Source of the DNA: Unio delphinus
Lineage: Eukaryota; Mollusca; Bivalvia; Unionida; Unionidae
Assembly: GCA_029339505.1 (NCBI GenBank)
Contig: JAQISU010000022.1
Span: forward strand, 14,400,001 to 14,464,000
Direction of reading: 5' to 3'
DNA length: 64,000 nucleotides
In this document: one piece after another, positions 1-10,693 of the stretch
How positions within the stretch are numbered: position 1 is the first letter of the stretch
How the letters are laid out: each line of letters opens with the position of its first letter
Notes under the pieces: generated by a model
The model's database searches: none
What the model was told of the DNA's origin: nothing
The model's input: only the letters and a program-made list of their open reading frames with translations
Made by a program: the position numbers and the translations under genes

Positions 1-1
1 G

Positions 2-103
2 ACGTGGAACGAATTGCCCATTGGAATTAGACAAAAATACACGGTGGTCCCTGTTAAGAGTGCTCTCAAAACTTACCTGTTTCGACTGCAGGGACAAACT
101 TAG
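2..103 (+). pseudogene. C-terminal end of an L2/CR1-like LINE reverse transcriptase ORF (partial)
   Basis: Reading from base 2, the frame gives T-W-N-E-L-P-I-G-I-R, then a stretch ending S-A-L-K-T-Y-L-F, and stops with TAG at 101-103. The pairing of a W-N-x-L-P-x-x-I-R motif with a final LKTYLF motif is the usual end of L2/CR1-clade LINE ORF2 proteins. The upstream part lies outside the window. It is followed by a short 3' UTR and the (ATT)n tail described next, which fits an old LINE insertion in + orientation. Confidence 0.7.
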
Positions 104-251
104 AGACCTAATCATGCTTTGTATCTTATATGTTTTCAGCATGTTTTTATGTTTTCCAATTTCATTGTTTTTGTCATTTGTTTTTTCTCTTTTGTAGTCA
201 TATCATTATTGATGGTCTAAAGCGCTTAAGGATTAGGTGCTATACAAAGTC

Positions 252-310
<59 letters not shown>
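104..310 (+). mobile_element. L2-like LINE 3' UTR with terminal (ATT)n tail
   Basis: The segment after the ORF stop ends with a conserved block at about 216-257 (AAGCGCTTAAGGATTAGG, then GTGCTATACAAAGTCCTC) that runs straight into (ATT)n at about 258-310. The same block before (ATT)n recurs at 17.66 kb (+) and, on the - strand, at 60.7 kb, so it is the 3' terminus of a mobile family and not chance. Confidence 0.7.
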
Positions 311-311
<1 letters not shown>

Positions 312-2830
312 GCAATGACACTGGAAAACATCCTTGTTCATTTTATATCGAGTGTGTTGAGCCAACAGTATTTACAAATGTCTACAGATATTTAATCTTT
401 ACACACTTTGTATTAATCGATGGAGAGATAATGAACAAATACGATAGTCATTATTGCAGTGATGTTCATTTTAAAACGATTAACTTAGAATTTTGAAAAG
501 GATAAACCAAGACGAAATTGTGTTTCATGTACGTTGTTTATTTATCGTTTATAGTAACCGCAATAAAACAGGAGTTACTTTACTAATCATTCAAATGAGA
601 AGTGTTAATAAATGTGGTTGACATTTGCTGTATTTTTGTACAAGGTCAAAGATAACTTATACCATTTGCAGTAGTCAAGCAATGATCGGGCCATCCGCTT
701 CCTTTCAGATATATCTTAATAGAAACAAAGATCACTTAAATTTGGGAAGGTGAAAAAAAAATTACGAAAAAATATATTTGCTACCAGAATTGTTATTCAT
801 AACAAACAAACAAATAAGTCGGTTAACTACCAAATTAAGCCATTTGCATACAATATTCACAATGAATAAGGAGATACATATGGGGGGTAATGTGCCTTTA
901 GATGCTCTTTCTGCACATTTGTGGAAGTACATATAATAGAATATAGTTTTTAATGTACTGAAAAGTTAGTTTCTTCTTTAGAGAAGGGCTTATTGCACCA
1001 GAAAAAGATATTGAATGTACAAATCTGAGTGCACACAAAAGAATATAAGCCTGAAATAATGTAGATTCTTGTCATCACGAATTTTTTTGTCATCGACAGG
1101 TGAACATACAAGCAATTCTAAGCTATGATTTATTTTACTACAAAACTACCAGCCTTTCGCAGGTCTTTGAACTATCTTGAAATCTCCCAAATTTCATCAT
1201 CTTTTTGGACACACGTTCCACACTGAAATTATTGCAAAATTTTAAGATTGAGACCCCGTCAATATGATCCATACTACAGGACTATGATTTATAAACTATA
1301 TTGTTGGTTGTCATGTTGGTGATTTATGTTTGGAATTTTCAAATATCACTATGTGTGTCTGTGAGATGGCACGTCAACACAATATGCTTGGTGGCATGGT
1401 ACTGATTAGAAGGAACGTGTTTTAAAGGAAATATAAGGACGAAATCCAACAACAAATGTAAACACGGTGTAAGATAAGAGAAAATATAAAATTAAGACTA
1501 ATTCAGTTCAGCAAGGTATAAATATAAATTGGGGGTAAAACGTGTAAAAGTCTTACAATAGTGTCAAACGTAATTGTACAAAATTCTTACTCTTAAAACA
1601 GCAGAATGTTCACTTGATCAATCATCATCTCTTTCTAAAATTCACGAGCAAATACGTCTGTCTCACAGGATACAAGTCAAAACACTCTCGACGAGTATGT
1701 CCAAGTGGTATACACTTGAGCTGAGATTCAGTCTTCAGCAGGTATGCACTAGTCATTACATTATAATCTCGCTGATTTGTTTTAGAGCTTTATCGCGTTA
1801 GTCCCTAGCTAAATATTATACGAAAGGACAAAACTTCAAACAAATGTTGTCCCTTCCATAGCGGAAAATGACAACCTCTAAGACAGAGGTGTTGATTATC
1901 AAGAGTTCCGTATAATAGGTATAACATCAAACAACTATTTCATAGTTCAGTAATTAATATGTAAAACATGCCAGCTAAATTCTTCCTTTCGAATAGAGGT
2001 TACATGTATTACTGAAACGTTTATAAGACTCAATCCAATACCGCATAAATAATGGCATACAAAATAGTGATATAACCAGGTAGCATTCGTGCTTTGGAAC
2101 TACCCAGAAGGTCTAGTAATGTCTCCATTAGACAACTTCACTCTAAGTTGATGTAATCAAAACTGATTCAATTCTCCAAACCTTTGGAGATATTGCTGGC
2201 TTGCGTGGACATTTCGTTGGCTCCATGAAACTCCCATTCTTATTATTACTTACGCTTACGATGATCTATTAGGAACATGTATTATCAACACTACTGCAAT
2301 TACTGTAATTACTACTACGCTTATATAATATAGGTGATTTATTTGTAATAGGTATACTTTAACGTGATCATTTATCGTAAAGGGAGACAATTCCAGCACG
2401 CTTATTATGATAAAATTTTTGCCAATTTTGTCTCGAACTTAAAACATTTCATTGAAATTTGCCCTCTCTTACGGACACTTGCTCTCATTTTATCATTCCA
2501 GATTTATTTTGCTCGAATTACCCTCACTACTTCGTTTTTTAACATATTGGTCTTTCTGTCCTTCATCAATTATTACCTCTGTATTTTTGCTTCATTTATC
2601 TTTCGATTACAGTCTTCTTATTTCACTCCCCAATTTGCTTGTTCTCCATCGCTTGCTATACTCATCCTTTGCAGTATATACTTCAAAATTCGATCGTTAT
2701 ACCGCCTTTATTTTCTTTCTTACCATATTCCCTTACACTTTCCTTGTCGTATCATTCTTACACCTATTAAAATATTCTAAAACTCAGTTACTAATTATTA
2801 AATATAAAAATGTCCAAATTGTTGCCCTTG
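311..2830. other. Gene-free AT-rich stretch
   Basis: No coding region, RNA gene or element boundary could be supported on either strand. Long open frames near 2364-2997 come from pyrimidine-rich sequence ending in a (CT)n run and show no domain. Confidence 0.5.

Positions 2831-2883
<53 letters not shown>
2831..2883. repeat. (CT)n microsatellite
   Basis: About 26 perfect CT units. Confidence 0.95.
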
Positions 2884-2885
<2 letters not shown>

Positions 2886-3096
2886 GGATTTTTGTTTGTG
2901 CCACGTGTTTTTCGACCCACAGGGACTCGTAACAATAACATTTAGGAGTATCCGTCCATATATCAAGGGAGTACATGATATAACCTTATTCCCTTGATTA
3001 ATGAGCGAATACTCCTAATTTCTTCGTAACAAGCCCCTCTATTTATACCAATGAATGATGGTAATATTAGTCAAGCAGTTAAAAGGAGGATGAGGA

Positions 3097-3097
3097 G

Positions 3098-3143
<46 letters not shown>
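3097..3143. repeat. (GA)n microsatellite
   Basis: GAGGAG-rich start followed by about 20 GA units. Confidence 0.95.
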
Positions 3144-3147
<4 letters not shown>

Positions 3148-3710
3148 TTGTAAAGTCTTTAGAAATTTTAATTAGAGCAGATTAATGACTTGCATAAACG
3201 GTCAATATATAGAAGTATTTTAATTACGTCTTGTTGGTTCATCATTTCACTTAGTTTCTATTCCATACGCCAGTGAGTTAGTGCCTGACTGTATATTGTT
3301 CAGTGTATAAGAAGCTAACAGTATTTGCAGCGAACTACGTTCTTCATACAAACCATATTTCATGTTTAAATCATAAGAGCAATTTAAATTGATTTAATGA
3401 AAGTGAATAAAAATAGAAACTGAAAAGAAAACAATCAACTTTTCAATTTGTATGAGTACTTTCAAATAGGAATAAAAATAGTCAGACTACATTGTATTGC
3501 TGACACACGTGCAGGGATGTGATGAGTTCATACACTCGGTCAATACATAGTTACCAGGTGCATATCGTAACTCGATTTAAAGTGCAATATATGTATTTGT
3601 ATGTGATATAAATAAAACTTTTACATATTATGTACGCTGTATCAATGCTATACCACTAGTTTAAGGAAACTGGCATAAGTATATATAAGAGCTCACAGAT
3701 CTAGATGAGG

Positions 3711-3960
3711 CCCCGAGTGACCGAGTGGTCTAAAGCACTCTCCATTACGGATCACTGCCCTCTCACCTCTGTCTGCGTGGGTTCGAGTCTAGTATTCGGC
3801 TAATGTAGTTATGTGAGAAAGCTTGCCAGTAGCTTCTCGTGGATCGGTGGTTGTTTCCGGGGTTTTTCCCCGGGTTTTTTCTCTACCAATAATACTAGCC
3901 GCGATGTATACCTTATCGTGTACTGAAAAATGGCGTTAAACCCTACAATATTTAAAACGG
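3711..3960 (+). mobile_element. SINE-A copy 1, tRNA-derived SINE
   Basis: The head reads like a Ser/Leu-type tRNA: an A-box-like CCGAGTGGTCTAAAGC at about 3721 and a B box GTGGGTTCGAGTC at 3777-3789. The non-tRNA body ends in AAAATGGCGTTAAACCCTACAA and then a CATA/TA-rich tail. The same head and tail occur at 56.1-56.4 kb (- strand) and, rearranged, at 23.9-24.2 kb. The sequence has drifted from the tRNA fold, so it is a SINE and not a tRNA gene. Confidence 0.85.
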
Positions 3961-3962
3961 AT

Positions 3963-3967
<5 letters not shown>

Positions 3968-4029
<62 letters not shown>
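3968..4029. repeat. (TA)n microsatellite on the SINE-A tail
   Basis: Interrupted (TA)n directly after the SINE-A 3' end; probably grown from the CATA-type SINE tail. Confidence 0.9.
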
Positions 4030-4032
<3 letters not shown>

Positions 4033-4765
4033 GAGGTTTACTTTTCAAAGATTCTTTTTTTCTGACATGTATGAAGACACTGTGCATTTACATTTCATTA
4101 CTGTGTATTTGCTGTCACATGCCTTACCTAATATAATACGTTTCCTCGAAACACTTGTCAGCCTTTGTTTCATTATTTATAAGGAACATTTTAAAGCTGA
4201 AGTTTGAATTGAATGTTAAACCTTTAAGACGAGCAGGATTTTGGTCTTTCAGATTTTGTTGATGGCGCGTAAGTAAAATATTTGCACTTAGACTTTAATG
4301 TTAAATCACATTCGTCTGACATTATCTTAGAATTGTAAAGCCTAGATCGTTTTTGTTAATTTAACTTCTTCATTTAGTGATGTTAGTATCGCATTAAACT
4401 AATAACTATATTGTGGATTGCGAATGTTGTCCTATGTTATGACCAACGCTCCTACATACAGGTACGTAATCACTCTAAGTTTCTAGTCTACTAAAAAAGT
4501 TTCCACGTTTGGAGAAAGAATTTTAGAAACAAACGTTTCTGCACTCACTTTGGGAACTTTGTTACTTGTTCACTACTTTAGAATCTCTTGTATTGTTTTT
4601 AAAAAAATGTCTGGTTTATCATTTTGACTTAATATTTAAACTGTTCTATATCTTTATATGTTACTTTCCAAAAGTTTTCCCTTAAATTTGGGGAAGCTGG
4701 AACTCAACTTGCAGTCAATCAGACTAGATGGCATTGAATGTTATAACTTGCCGTTAATCCACATG
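4030..4765. other. Gene-free stretch
   Basis: AT-rich sequence with frequent stops in all frames; nothing recognised. Confidence 0.5.
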
Positions 4766-4954
4766 CCTACCTACCTACCTACCTACCCACCCACCCACCC
4801 ACCCACAGACATACATACATACATACGTACGTACGTACGTACCTACCTACCTACCTACCTACCTACATACCTGCATACATACATACATACATACATACAT
4901 ACATACATACATACATACATACATACATACATACATACATACATACATACATAC
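4766..4954. repeat. Compound tetranucleotide array
   Basis: Successive blocks of related 4-bp units: (CTAC)n, then (CCAC)n, (CATA)n, (CGTA)n, (CCTA)n and a long (CATA)n, all in one register. Each block differs from its neighbour by one base of the unit. Confidence 0.9.
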
Positions 4955-5608
4955 TGTACTGTACTGTTTCCTGCTAAATGAGAGCATTGACCGATCCAAC
5001 CTCAACACATCTATATTTTATCCATGTAATCAAAAGGTTTAAGTGTTTCGACGTTTCCATCTATATCGTCAGAATGTTAATACGGTCAATAAGAGCTGGA
5101 AAGATAACATTCTGTATGTACTTAGCGACTGAACATTGCATTGGTATATGAAATGTGTTATAACTACAGGACTGAGTTGTTCTCACTTTACGGACAGATA
5201 CAATGTAAACTGGGTCATTCGTCCTACAACGATATCCTAGGTTAATTTGCAAAGGTGTTCCCACTTCTCGTTATTGCCGCTAATGTAGCTCTTGTACTTA
5301 AAAAGTACCCGTCGTATGTTTGTGGTTAACCGTGTTACGTGTGCATACATGTATTACGAATTAAGCAATGCAGTGTATGTGTTAGATGACAAATAATCTT
5401 GTAAGAAATGAATGACCTTAACTGCTCAATTTCTATGTCGTGGAATTGTTAGGCACCACATCCTATCGTACAACTGATATTGGAGGAGATTATTCGATTA
5501 AGGACTGATAGACACAACCCTCCAGTAAAGGGTTTAGGCAGGTCTGCTAATTTGCACAGGTCATTATAGGCAAGCATTTGAACTTTCTTATGAATAGTCA
5601 ACATGCCC

Positions 5609-5610
<2 letters not shown>
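4955..5610. other. Gene-free stretch
   Basis: No supported feature. The last part (about 5450-5610) may be decayed repeat sequence leading into the RTE-like LINE, but no motif proves it. Confidence 0.4.

Positions 5611-5697
<87 letters not shown>
5611..5697. repeat. (CT)n(CA)n microsatellite
   Basis: About 36 CT units followed by about 8 CA units. Confidence 0.95.
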
Positions 5698-5698
<1 letters not shown>

Positions 5699-5910
5699 AA
5701 AGGCACAGATACATGCACAAAAATGGCAGGGACGTTTTTTGCTTTAAAAACGCAAAGTAAATTAGAATTATGAACCATTAAGGGCACTTGCAGATGCTGT
5801 ATCTGCTCAGGAAATTGACGCACCCGCCAATACATGAGTCTCCTGCTGCTTTTCATGTCGGCTCTGGTTAGCCAAAGGCTCAGGGAGTAAACCCTATAAG
5901 AAAACTCGGA

Positions 5911-6243
5911 GTGGATACCCTAAGGCAGCTGGACGATGTAATACATCCCTTCTGGCAAATCCTTTGTCTAGAGAGGGATGGGCTCAGGCAGACAATTTTT
6001 GCCCAAAACACACTGATAATGCTGGACAAAGCTGAAGTTACCATACCTTATCGGTCATCGCCCGGGTCAACAAGGACTGCGCCTGCCGTTGTCCACCAGG
6101 ACGGGGCTTACAAGTGTGCTACTGGTACTTTGCATACATTCAGAGCGAGAGACAGCATTAATATCGTCACTTGGAACATCAAAACTGTGGCGCAAATTGG
6201 AAGACTCCAAGAGTTGACACATGAGCTGCAACACTACACATGA
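5911..6243 (+). pseudogene. LINE ORF start: endonuclease N-terminus
   Basis: A 110-codon open stretch whose end reads D-S-I-N-I-V-T-W-N-I-K-T-V-A-Q-I-G-R-L, the first strand of an EEP-type apurinic endonuclease (normally N-x-x-T-W-N-V-R-T). A TGA at 6241 interrupts it. The same frame continues past the stop with G-L-C-E-I-R-W-K, matching the conserved E-x-R-W motif, so the stop is a lesion and not the true end. Confidence 0.75.
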
Positions 6244-6623
6244 CACATTCGCGGACTCTGTGAAATCAGATGGAAAGCCCTAGAAGAACAGCACACTGAA
6301 GATAGTCAGATAGTGTACTACAGTGGAGGGTTTGACAAGTCCATACATGCAGTTGGCTTCCTTGTAAACAATGTCCTCAAGGGATATGTGCTTGAATGCC
6401 GCCCCATATCGAGCAGAATCATCTTCAATCGTCTGAAAGCATCTCCCTTTAAAATCACTATTGTCTACGTTTATCTCTAACTAGCGATCATGATGATGAA
6501 AAAATATAAGGGGTTTACAACAAATTCCAGGGTATTCTAAATATGGTCAGTAAATATACATCCCCATCATCCCAGGAGACTGGAATGCCAAAGTTGGCAA
6601 AGACTGGAAGACTGAGATGGTAG
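6244..6623 (+). pseudogene. LINE endonuclease, middle part (broken)
   Basis: Translation after the stop gives recognisable endonuclease strands (Y-Y-S-G-G-F-D, A-V-G-F-L-V-N, K-I-T-I-V-Y-V-Y) followed by stops around 6478-6482 and frame loss. The conserved Asp/Asn pair of the core appears as G-D-W-N-A-K-V-G, frame-shifted, near 6570-6600. Confidence 0.65.
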
Positions 6624-7157
6624 TTGTTGACCTTCTTGGTGGAGCTTACCAATGAAAAAGGGAGATGGTTGCTCGAGTTCGCAAGCTACAACAACCTGGT
6701 ACTAACCTACACCCTGGGTCATCATAAAGCTTCACGTTGTTGTACATGGCACGCACCAAACGGAACCCATCATAACCAGATCGACTATATACTGGCTCAA
6801 AACCTTTACCAAACTGGCATCAATAGAGTCAATACAACGACGGTCCAAGGTGCTGATGTTGGCAGTGATCACAACCTCGTGACTATGAACTTCCTATTGA
6901 GGCTAACGAAAATTCAGAATCAAAAGAACACCAGGCTCAAATTCAACCTTGAACAACTGACTAACTCTAACATATGCAAGTCATTCCAAACCACAATTGG
7001 AGGAAACTTTGCTCCACTCCTTGTGACGCACGTTGATGTTCAAGTGATGACAGACACTTTCAACACAGTCATGACATCAGCTGCGAAGGACATCATTGGC
7101 CTCCATCGCCCAAAGAAAAAAAAACCTGGTTACAGAAGAGATTCTGAATATGTGTAA
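6624..7157 (+). pseudogene. LINE endonuclease C-terminal part and linker
   Basis: An open stretch of 177 codons includes N-N-L-V-L-T-Y-T, a C-T-W-H segment, N-Q-I-D-Y-I-L, and G-A-D-V-G-S-D-H-N-L-V. The last carries the catalytic S-D-H triad of the EEP fold. Downstream is a poorly conserved linker ending in a lysine run and a stop. It belongs with the fragments on either side. Confidence 0.8.
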
Positions 7158-7892
7158 TGGCCGTAGAGACCTCAACAACACCAGACAAACAACAGCTGCA
7201 ATGGAGAAATAAACAAAAAAAATCAGACTAATCTTGAAGACAGCAAACGAATATTGGATTGGAGAAAGGTGAACATAAATGGAGAGCAATCTGATAACAG
7301 CAAAAAGGCATACCTAATTGTAAAAGACCTGATCAGACAGAAACAAGCAAGAGTCAGTACCACTCAAATAGAAAATGGAAAATGACTCACAGAAGCAAGT
7401 GACATTGCAGATAGACGGACTGAGTATTGAAAAAAAAACTTTACAACCATAGGTGCTTGAAGTTCCAAACTGCACAAATTATGATGATTTTCCCATTGCA
7501 AGGAAAAGGTGGAGTCAGCAGTAAGAGCACTGCAGAATTAGATGACAAATGGAGTAGACAATATTCTTGCTGAATTTATCAAGAATGGAGGGAATCAGAT
7601 ATGGAGCTACTAACAAAAATATGCAACAAGGTCTGGCAGATAAGTGAGTGACCAACACAGTGAACCAGGTCACTCCCCAAAAGAGAATCTCTAGCTGTGC
7701 CAAAATACCATAAATTACAGCTTGATCAGCCATGCTAGTGAGGTGATGGTGAAGATCATCGTGATCAAATATCGTGGTTGCATAACGAAGAGAAGAACTT
7801 TGTCACGAGAAGCACAACAACGGCAGCTATGTCAAAGCTAAGACCCATCTGGACAAGACAAGAATATCTTTCTGAAAATTAAAATCATAATT

Positions 7893-8423
7893 TTGAGAGC
7901 ACTAGTCATCTCAATCGTTATGTATTCATGTGAGGCCTGGAATCTGACAGCAGAATCACAACGAAGAATCAAGGCATTTGAATTGAGATGCTACAGAACC
8001 ATTATTGACATCTCTTACATTGACCACATCAAAAATGATGAAGTGCATAACACCATCAGGCACAAAGAAGCCCAATACGAAGACCTTCTCACCAACGTAA
8101 AAAAGAATAAGCTGAAATGGTATGGCCATGTCACTAGAGCCAACAGTCTTCCCACAAGAGTACTGCATGGCAGTGTCCAGGGTGGCAGAAGGAGAAGTGG
8201 ACACAGGAACAAGTGGAGTGACAACATCACAGAATGGACAAGAAAGGTTCTGCGGAGACACAGGCATTGGCACATGATCGAGACAAGTGGAGGGAACTGG
8301 TTAGATGTTCAGCAGCACAGCGCCTCAACAACCACACTAGGCCAAGAGACTGCTGATGATGATTATGATGATGAAGATGAAGGGCAAACACATTTGACTT
8401 TACCATGCGCGGTATGCAACTAA
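7893..8423 (+). pseudogene. LINE ORF C-terminal tail
   Basis: The frame reads A-L-V-I-S-I-V-M-Y-S-C-E-A-W, then K-L-K-W-Y-G-H-V-T-R, a G-G-R-R-R-S-G-H-R-N-K-W segment and D-N-I-T-E-W-T. This is the standard post-RT region of RTE-like LINE proteins (LYGCExW, WxGHVxR, GxRxxGRxxxRW). It ends in an Asp-rich run encoded by the GATGAT 3' repeat. Confidence 0.85.
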
Positions 8424-8936
8424 ATGAGATAAGAAACACAAATATGATCTGCACAAAATGATAAGAATTTTTTTGTCAAAGTGTGTTACAGACTCTCAAA
8501 TTACGATAATATAGTTAATTTGAAAAACATTATCGGTTAAAATGTTTGCTGATGAGAACGTCTGCTAGCCTCTCGTTCTAATCGCATTTACAACAAACGG
8601 ATCTTTCAATGTTAACATATAACAAAGATTACCAATTGATAACCTTGATAACAAAAGCTTTTAATGATCCACGTGCAGCCAAACTATGCATTTGGTTTCT
8701 AACGTCGCTTATTAAATTTAGTTTTAGCCTATAAAACACAAAATCGAATATGGACGTTTCTTGCAGTACACGTTTATACTTTCGTCTACATAATTGAGTC
8801 AACTTATCTGTTTATTTGTTTTGATATCATCACCTATAATCTATATCTAAAATGTTACTATAGCTCAATTTTCATTGAAAACAACTGTGATGCTGCAAGG
8901 TAAGTTCATCTCAATTGTACGGACAGAAACCTGCAC
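8424..8936. other. Gene-free stretch left of the LTR element
   Basis: AT-rich, no motif recognised. It contains the insertion site of the LTR retrotransposon. Confidence 0.5.
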
Positions 8937-8941
8937 ATCAC
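8937..8941. repeat. Target-site duplication, left copy (ATCAC)
   Basis: ATCAC immediately left of the LTR equals ATCAC at 15376-15380; five bases is usual for Ty3/gypsy integrases. Confidence 0.95.
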
Positions 8942-10499
8942 TGTAACAGAATTGTTACCGAGAGGAGGGTGGATTAAATGAACAATACAAACACAATTTG
9001 TGAAAGAAAATATAAATTTATGTAATAAATTATAAATGAAAAAAAATACAGATGTAACAACACAATAATTCACGCGCTCAACCCACAATTACACTCACAA
9101 CCATTCACAATACATGAATAAATTAAATAACAATACAAAAGGAATCACAAATGTAAAGGGATCTCTTGGATTATACACAGATCCAAGAATCCTTTACGAA
9201 AGTTAAATAAATGCAACTATGATTTACGAAAAAAAATAAACACAAACGACAAACTATCTATCGCACGATGGATTGCGATAACTAGCACGATCATATACTT
9301 GTATTCAATCAAGTTGCTAGCTTTTATTGATATCTATGTGATCACTTGAAATATTATTGCGATCTGACATAAGCATGCAAATACAACAATGTATTAAATT
9401 ATATTATAATTTCAATACACCTATGTGTCTCCCCTGTATAACCGCACGATTCAGCAACAGTTGAATCGTCTCCCAGTTTCCCCGAGAACCGAGGGTTGAC
9501 CAATACTATTATCGGACGTTTCCCTACACGGATCCACCACAGTTATACGTTCAGACAGCATACAACATCTACCCGAACCAACGGTTCCTCACTCCCCTAG
9601 ATGTCGACCCGGACGTTTTACAACTCTAAGACAGCTCCGACACTCGGACTTCTAGCTTTCCGGATATTTACACGTTACACAGATATTGACGAACAGACAG
9701 TTCGACACACAGACAGATACTTCAATTCCGTTTGCACAAATTAACGGCACAAGCACATTCAGATATTTATACAGAGATGTTCCAGAACAAACAATAGATG
9801 TCCCACAACAAATCAAACGATTTCAAAGACGTTTATCAAAAGATGGTATCAGATGTGTTAACAGCTACGGTATCAACGATGTTATTAGCAGCTACGGTAT
9901 CAACGATGTTATTAGCAGCTACGGTACCAGAAACAATGTAACAACTATGTTAGCAGCTACGGTATCAGAGACGGTATCAACGATGTTATTAGATGCGCTA
10001 TCAGTGATGAACTTCTACGGTATCAACGACGGAATCAGCTGGAATCAGACTGAATCAACGACGGAATCAACGACGGAATCAGCTGGAATCAGACTGAATC
10101 AGACTGAATTAAACGGTGACAGCTATTGTCAGATGTTATCAGATCTACGGAATCAACGATGTTATTAGATCTCCGGAATCAGCCCTTTGGCTGGAGATTT
10201 GCAAGACGAGGTTATCTATCCTTCGATTAGATATTTGGGTTCCCGTAAATAATAATGAGAAATCCTTAACCTTATATACTCTCAATAGGTGAACATAAAT
10301 CACATCGAGCTTGCCGTACACCACGTAAAACGAGTATTTCGGATTTCATGTAAATTACAAATTGGCACATGCAAATCGTTACACGCCACTTAATCACCCC
10401 AGGTAATGCGTGTACGACGAAATCAAGAAAAATGGTGAGTTTCGTTTGCAATTGAAGAACAACAAAAATCAGTTCAAATTTTCGCCTAATTCTGTGACA
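8942..10499 (-). repeat. 3' LTR of the retrotransposon
   Basis: 1558 bp, with short inverted ends TGTAACAGAATT / AATTCTGTGACA (one mismatch). It matches the other LTR base for base as far as I could compare, except position 9612 (G here, A at 14488). Confidence 0.95.
9855..10170 (-). repeat. Short tandem repeats inside the 3' LTR
   Basis: Repeats built on GGTATCAACGATGTTATTAG and GGAATCAACGACGGAATCAG occur several times. The apparent 160-codon + strand frame here (9686-10168) is a product of the repeats and repeats identically in the other LTR; it is not a gene. Confidence 0.85.
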
Positions 10500-10501
10500 A
10501 T

Positions 10502-10513
10502 ACCTCCCCCCTA
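10502..10513 (-). promoter_or_regulatory. Polypurine tract (plus-strand primer)
   Basis: The - strand reads TAGGGGGGAGGT, three bases before the 3' LTR, the expected place of a polypurine tract. Confidence 0.85.
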
Positions 10514-10648
10514 AGAATAAAAATGTACACATTTTTAAAACTAACACAGAATAGAAGAAAAATAACTATTGATGATATCTTACAACATTTACACTGGTTA
10601 TACTACAAACTGGATTTTATTACTGGGCAAATTCATACAAATTTCCCA

Positions 10649-10693
10649 TCATGCCCTACTCAAGTAGTCTGCGCCTATATTTTCAACTCCCCT
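10649..10693 (-). pseudogene. Remnant of RNase H C-terminus
   Basis: In the frame +1 to the gag-integrase ORF, the - strand gives R-G-V-E-N-I-G-A-D-Y-L-S-R-A and then TGA (10649-10651). A K/R-G-x-x-N-x-x-A-D-x-L-S-R string is the standard end of the Ty3/gypsy RNase H domain. It sits across the stop of the integrase frame, so a deletion joined the end of the integrase region to the last RNase H codons, out of frame, removing the RT and nearly all of RNase H. Confidence 0.85.

Larger units (their letters stand above)
5850..8390 (+). mobile_element. Decayed RTE-like LINE, RT core missing
   Basis: Pieces appear in the right order for a one-ORF LINE: a 5' leader, an apurinic endonuclease domain from about 6100 to 6980 in several frames, a fragmentary linker (7160-7800) and the C-terminal tail of the RT protein (7893-8390). 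The region expected to carry the RT motifs (FxDYxKAFD, FADD/YADD) is absent: sequence passes from linker remnants at about 7860 directly to the post-RT segment. The 3' end is rich in GATGAT, as in this LINE type. Frameshifts and stops throughout mark it as long dead. Confidence 0.8.

Noticed and set aside
2364..2997. Open frames of 138 and 181 codons, rich in Phe, Leu and Ser
   Set aside because: They overlap in different frames of pyrimidine-rich sequence and run into (CT)n; no domain, no splice context.
3711..3790. Possible tRNA gene
   Set aside because: The A- and B-box-like parts belong to SINE-A, which recurs with the same non-tRNA body and tail.
9686..10168. 160-codon frame repeated identically at 14562-15044
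   Set aside because: It lies in the LTR, opposite to the element's coding strand, and is made of internal tandem repeats.
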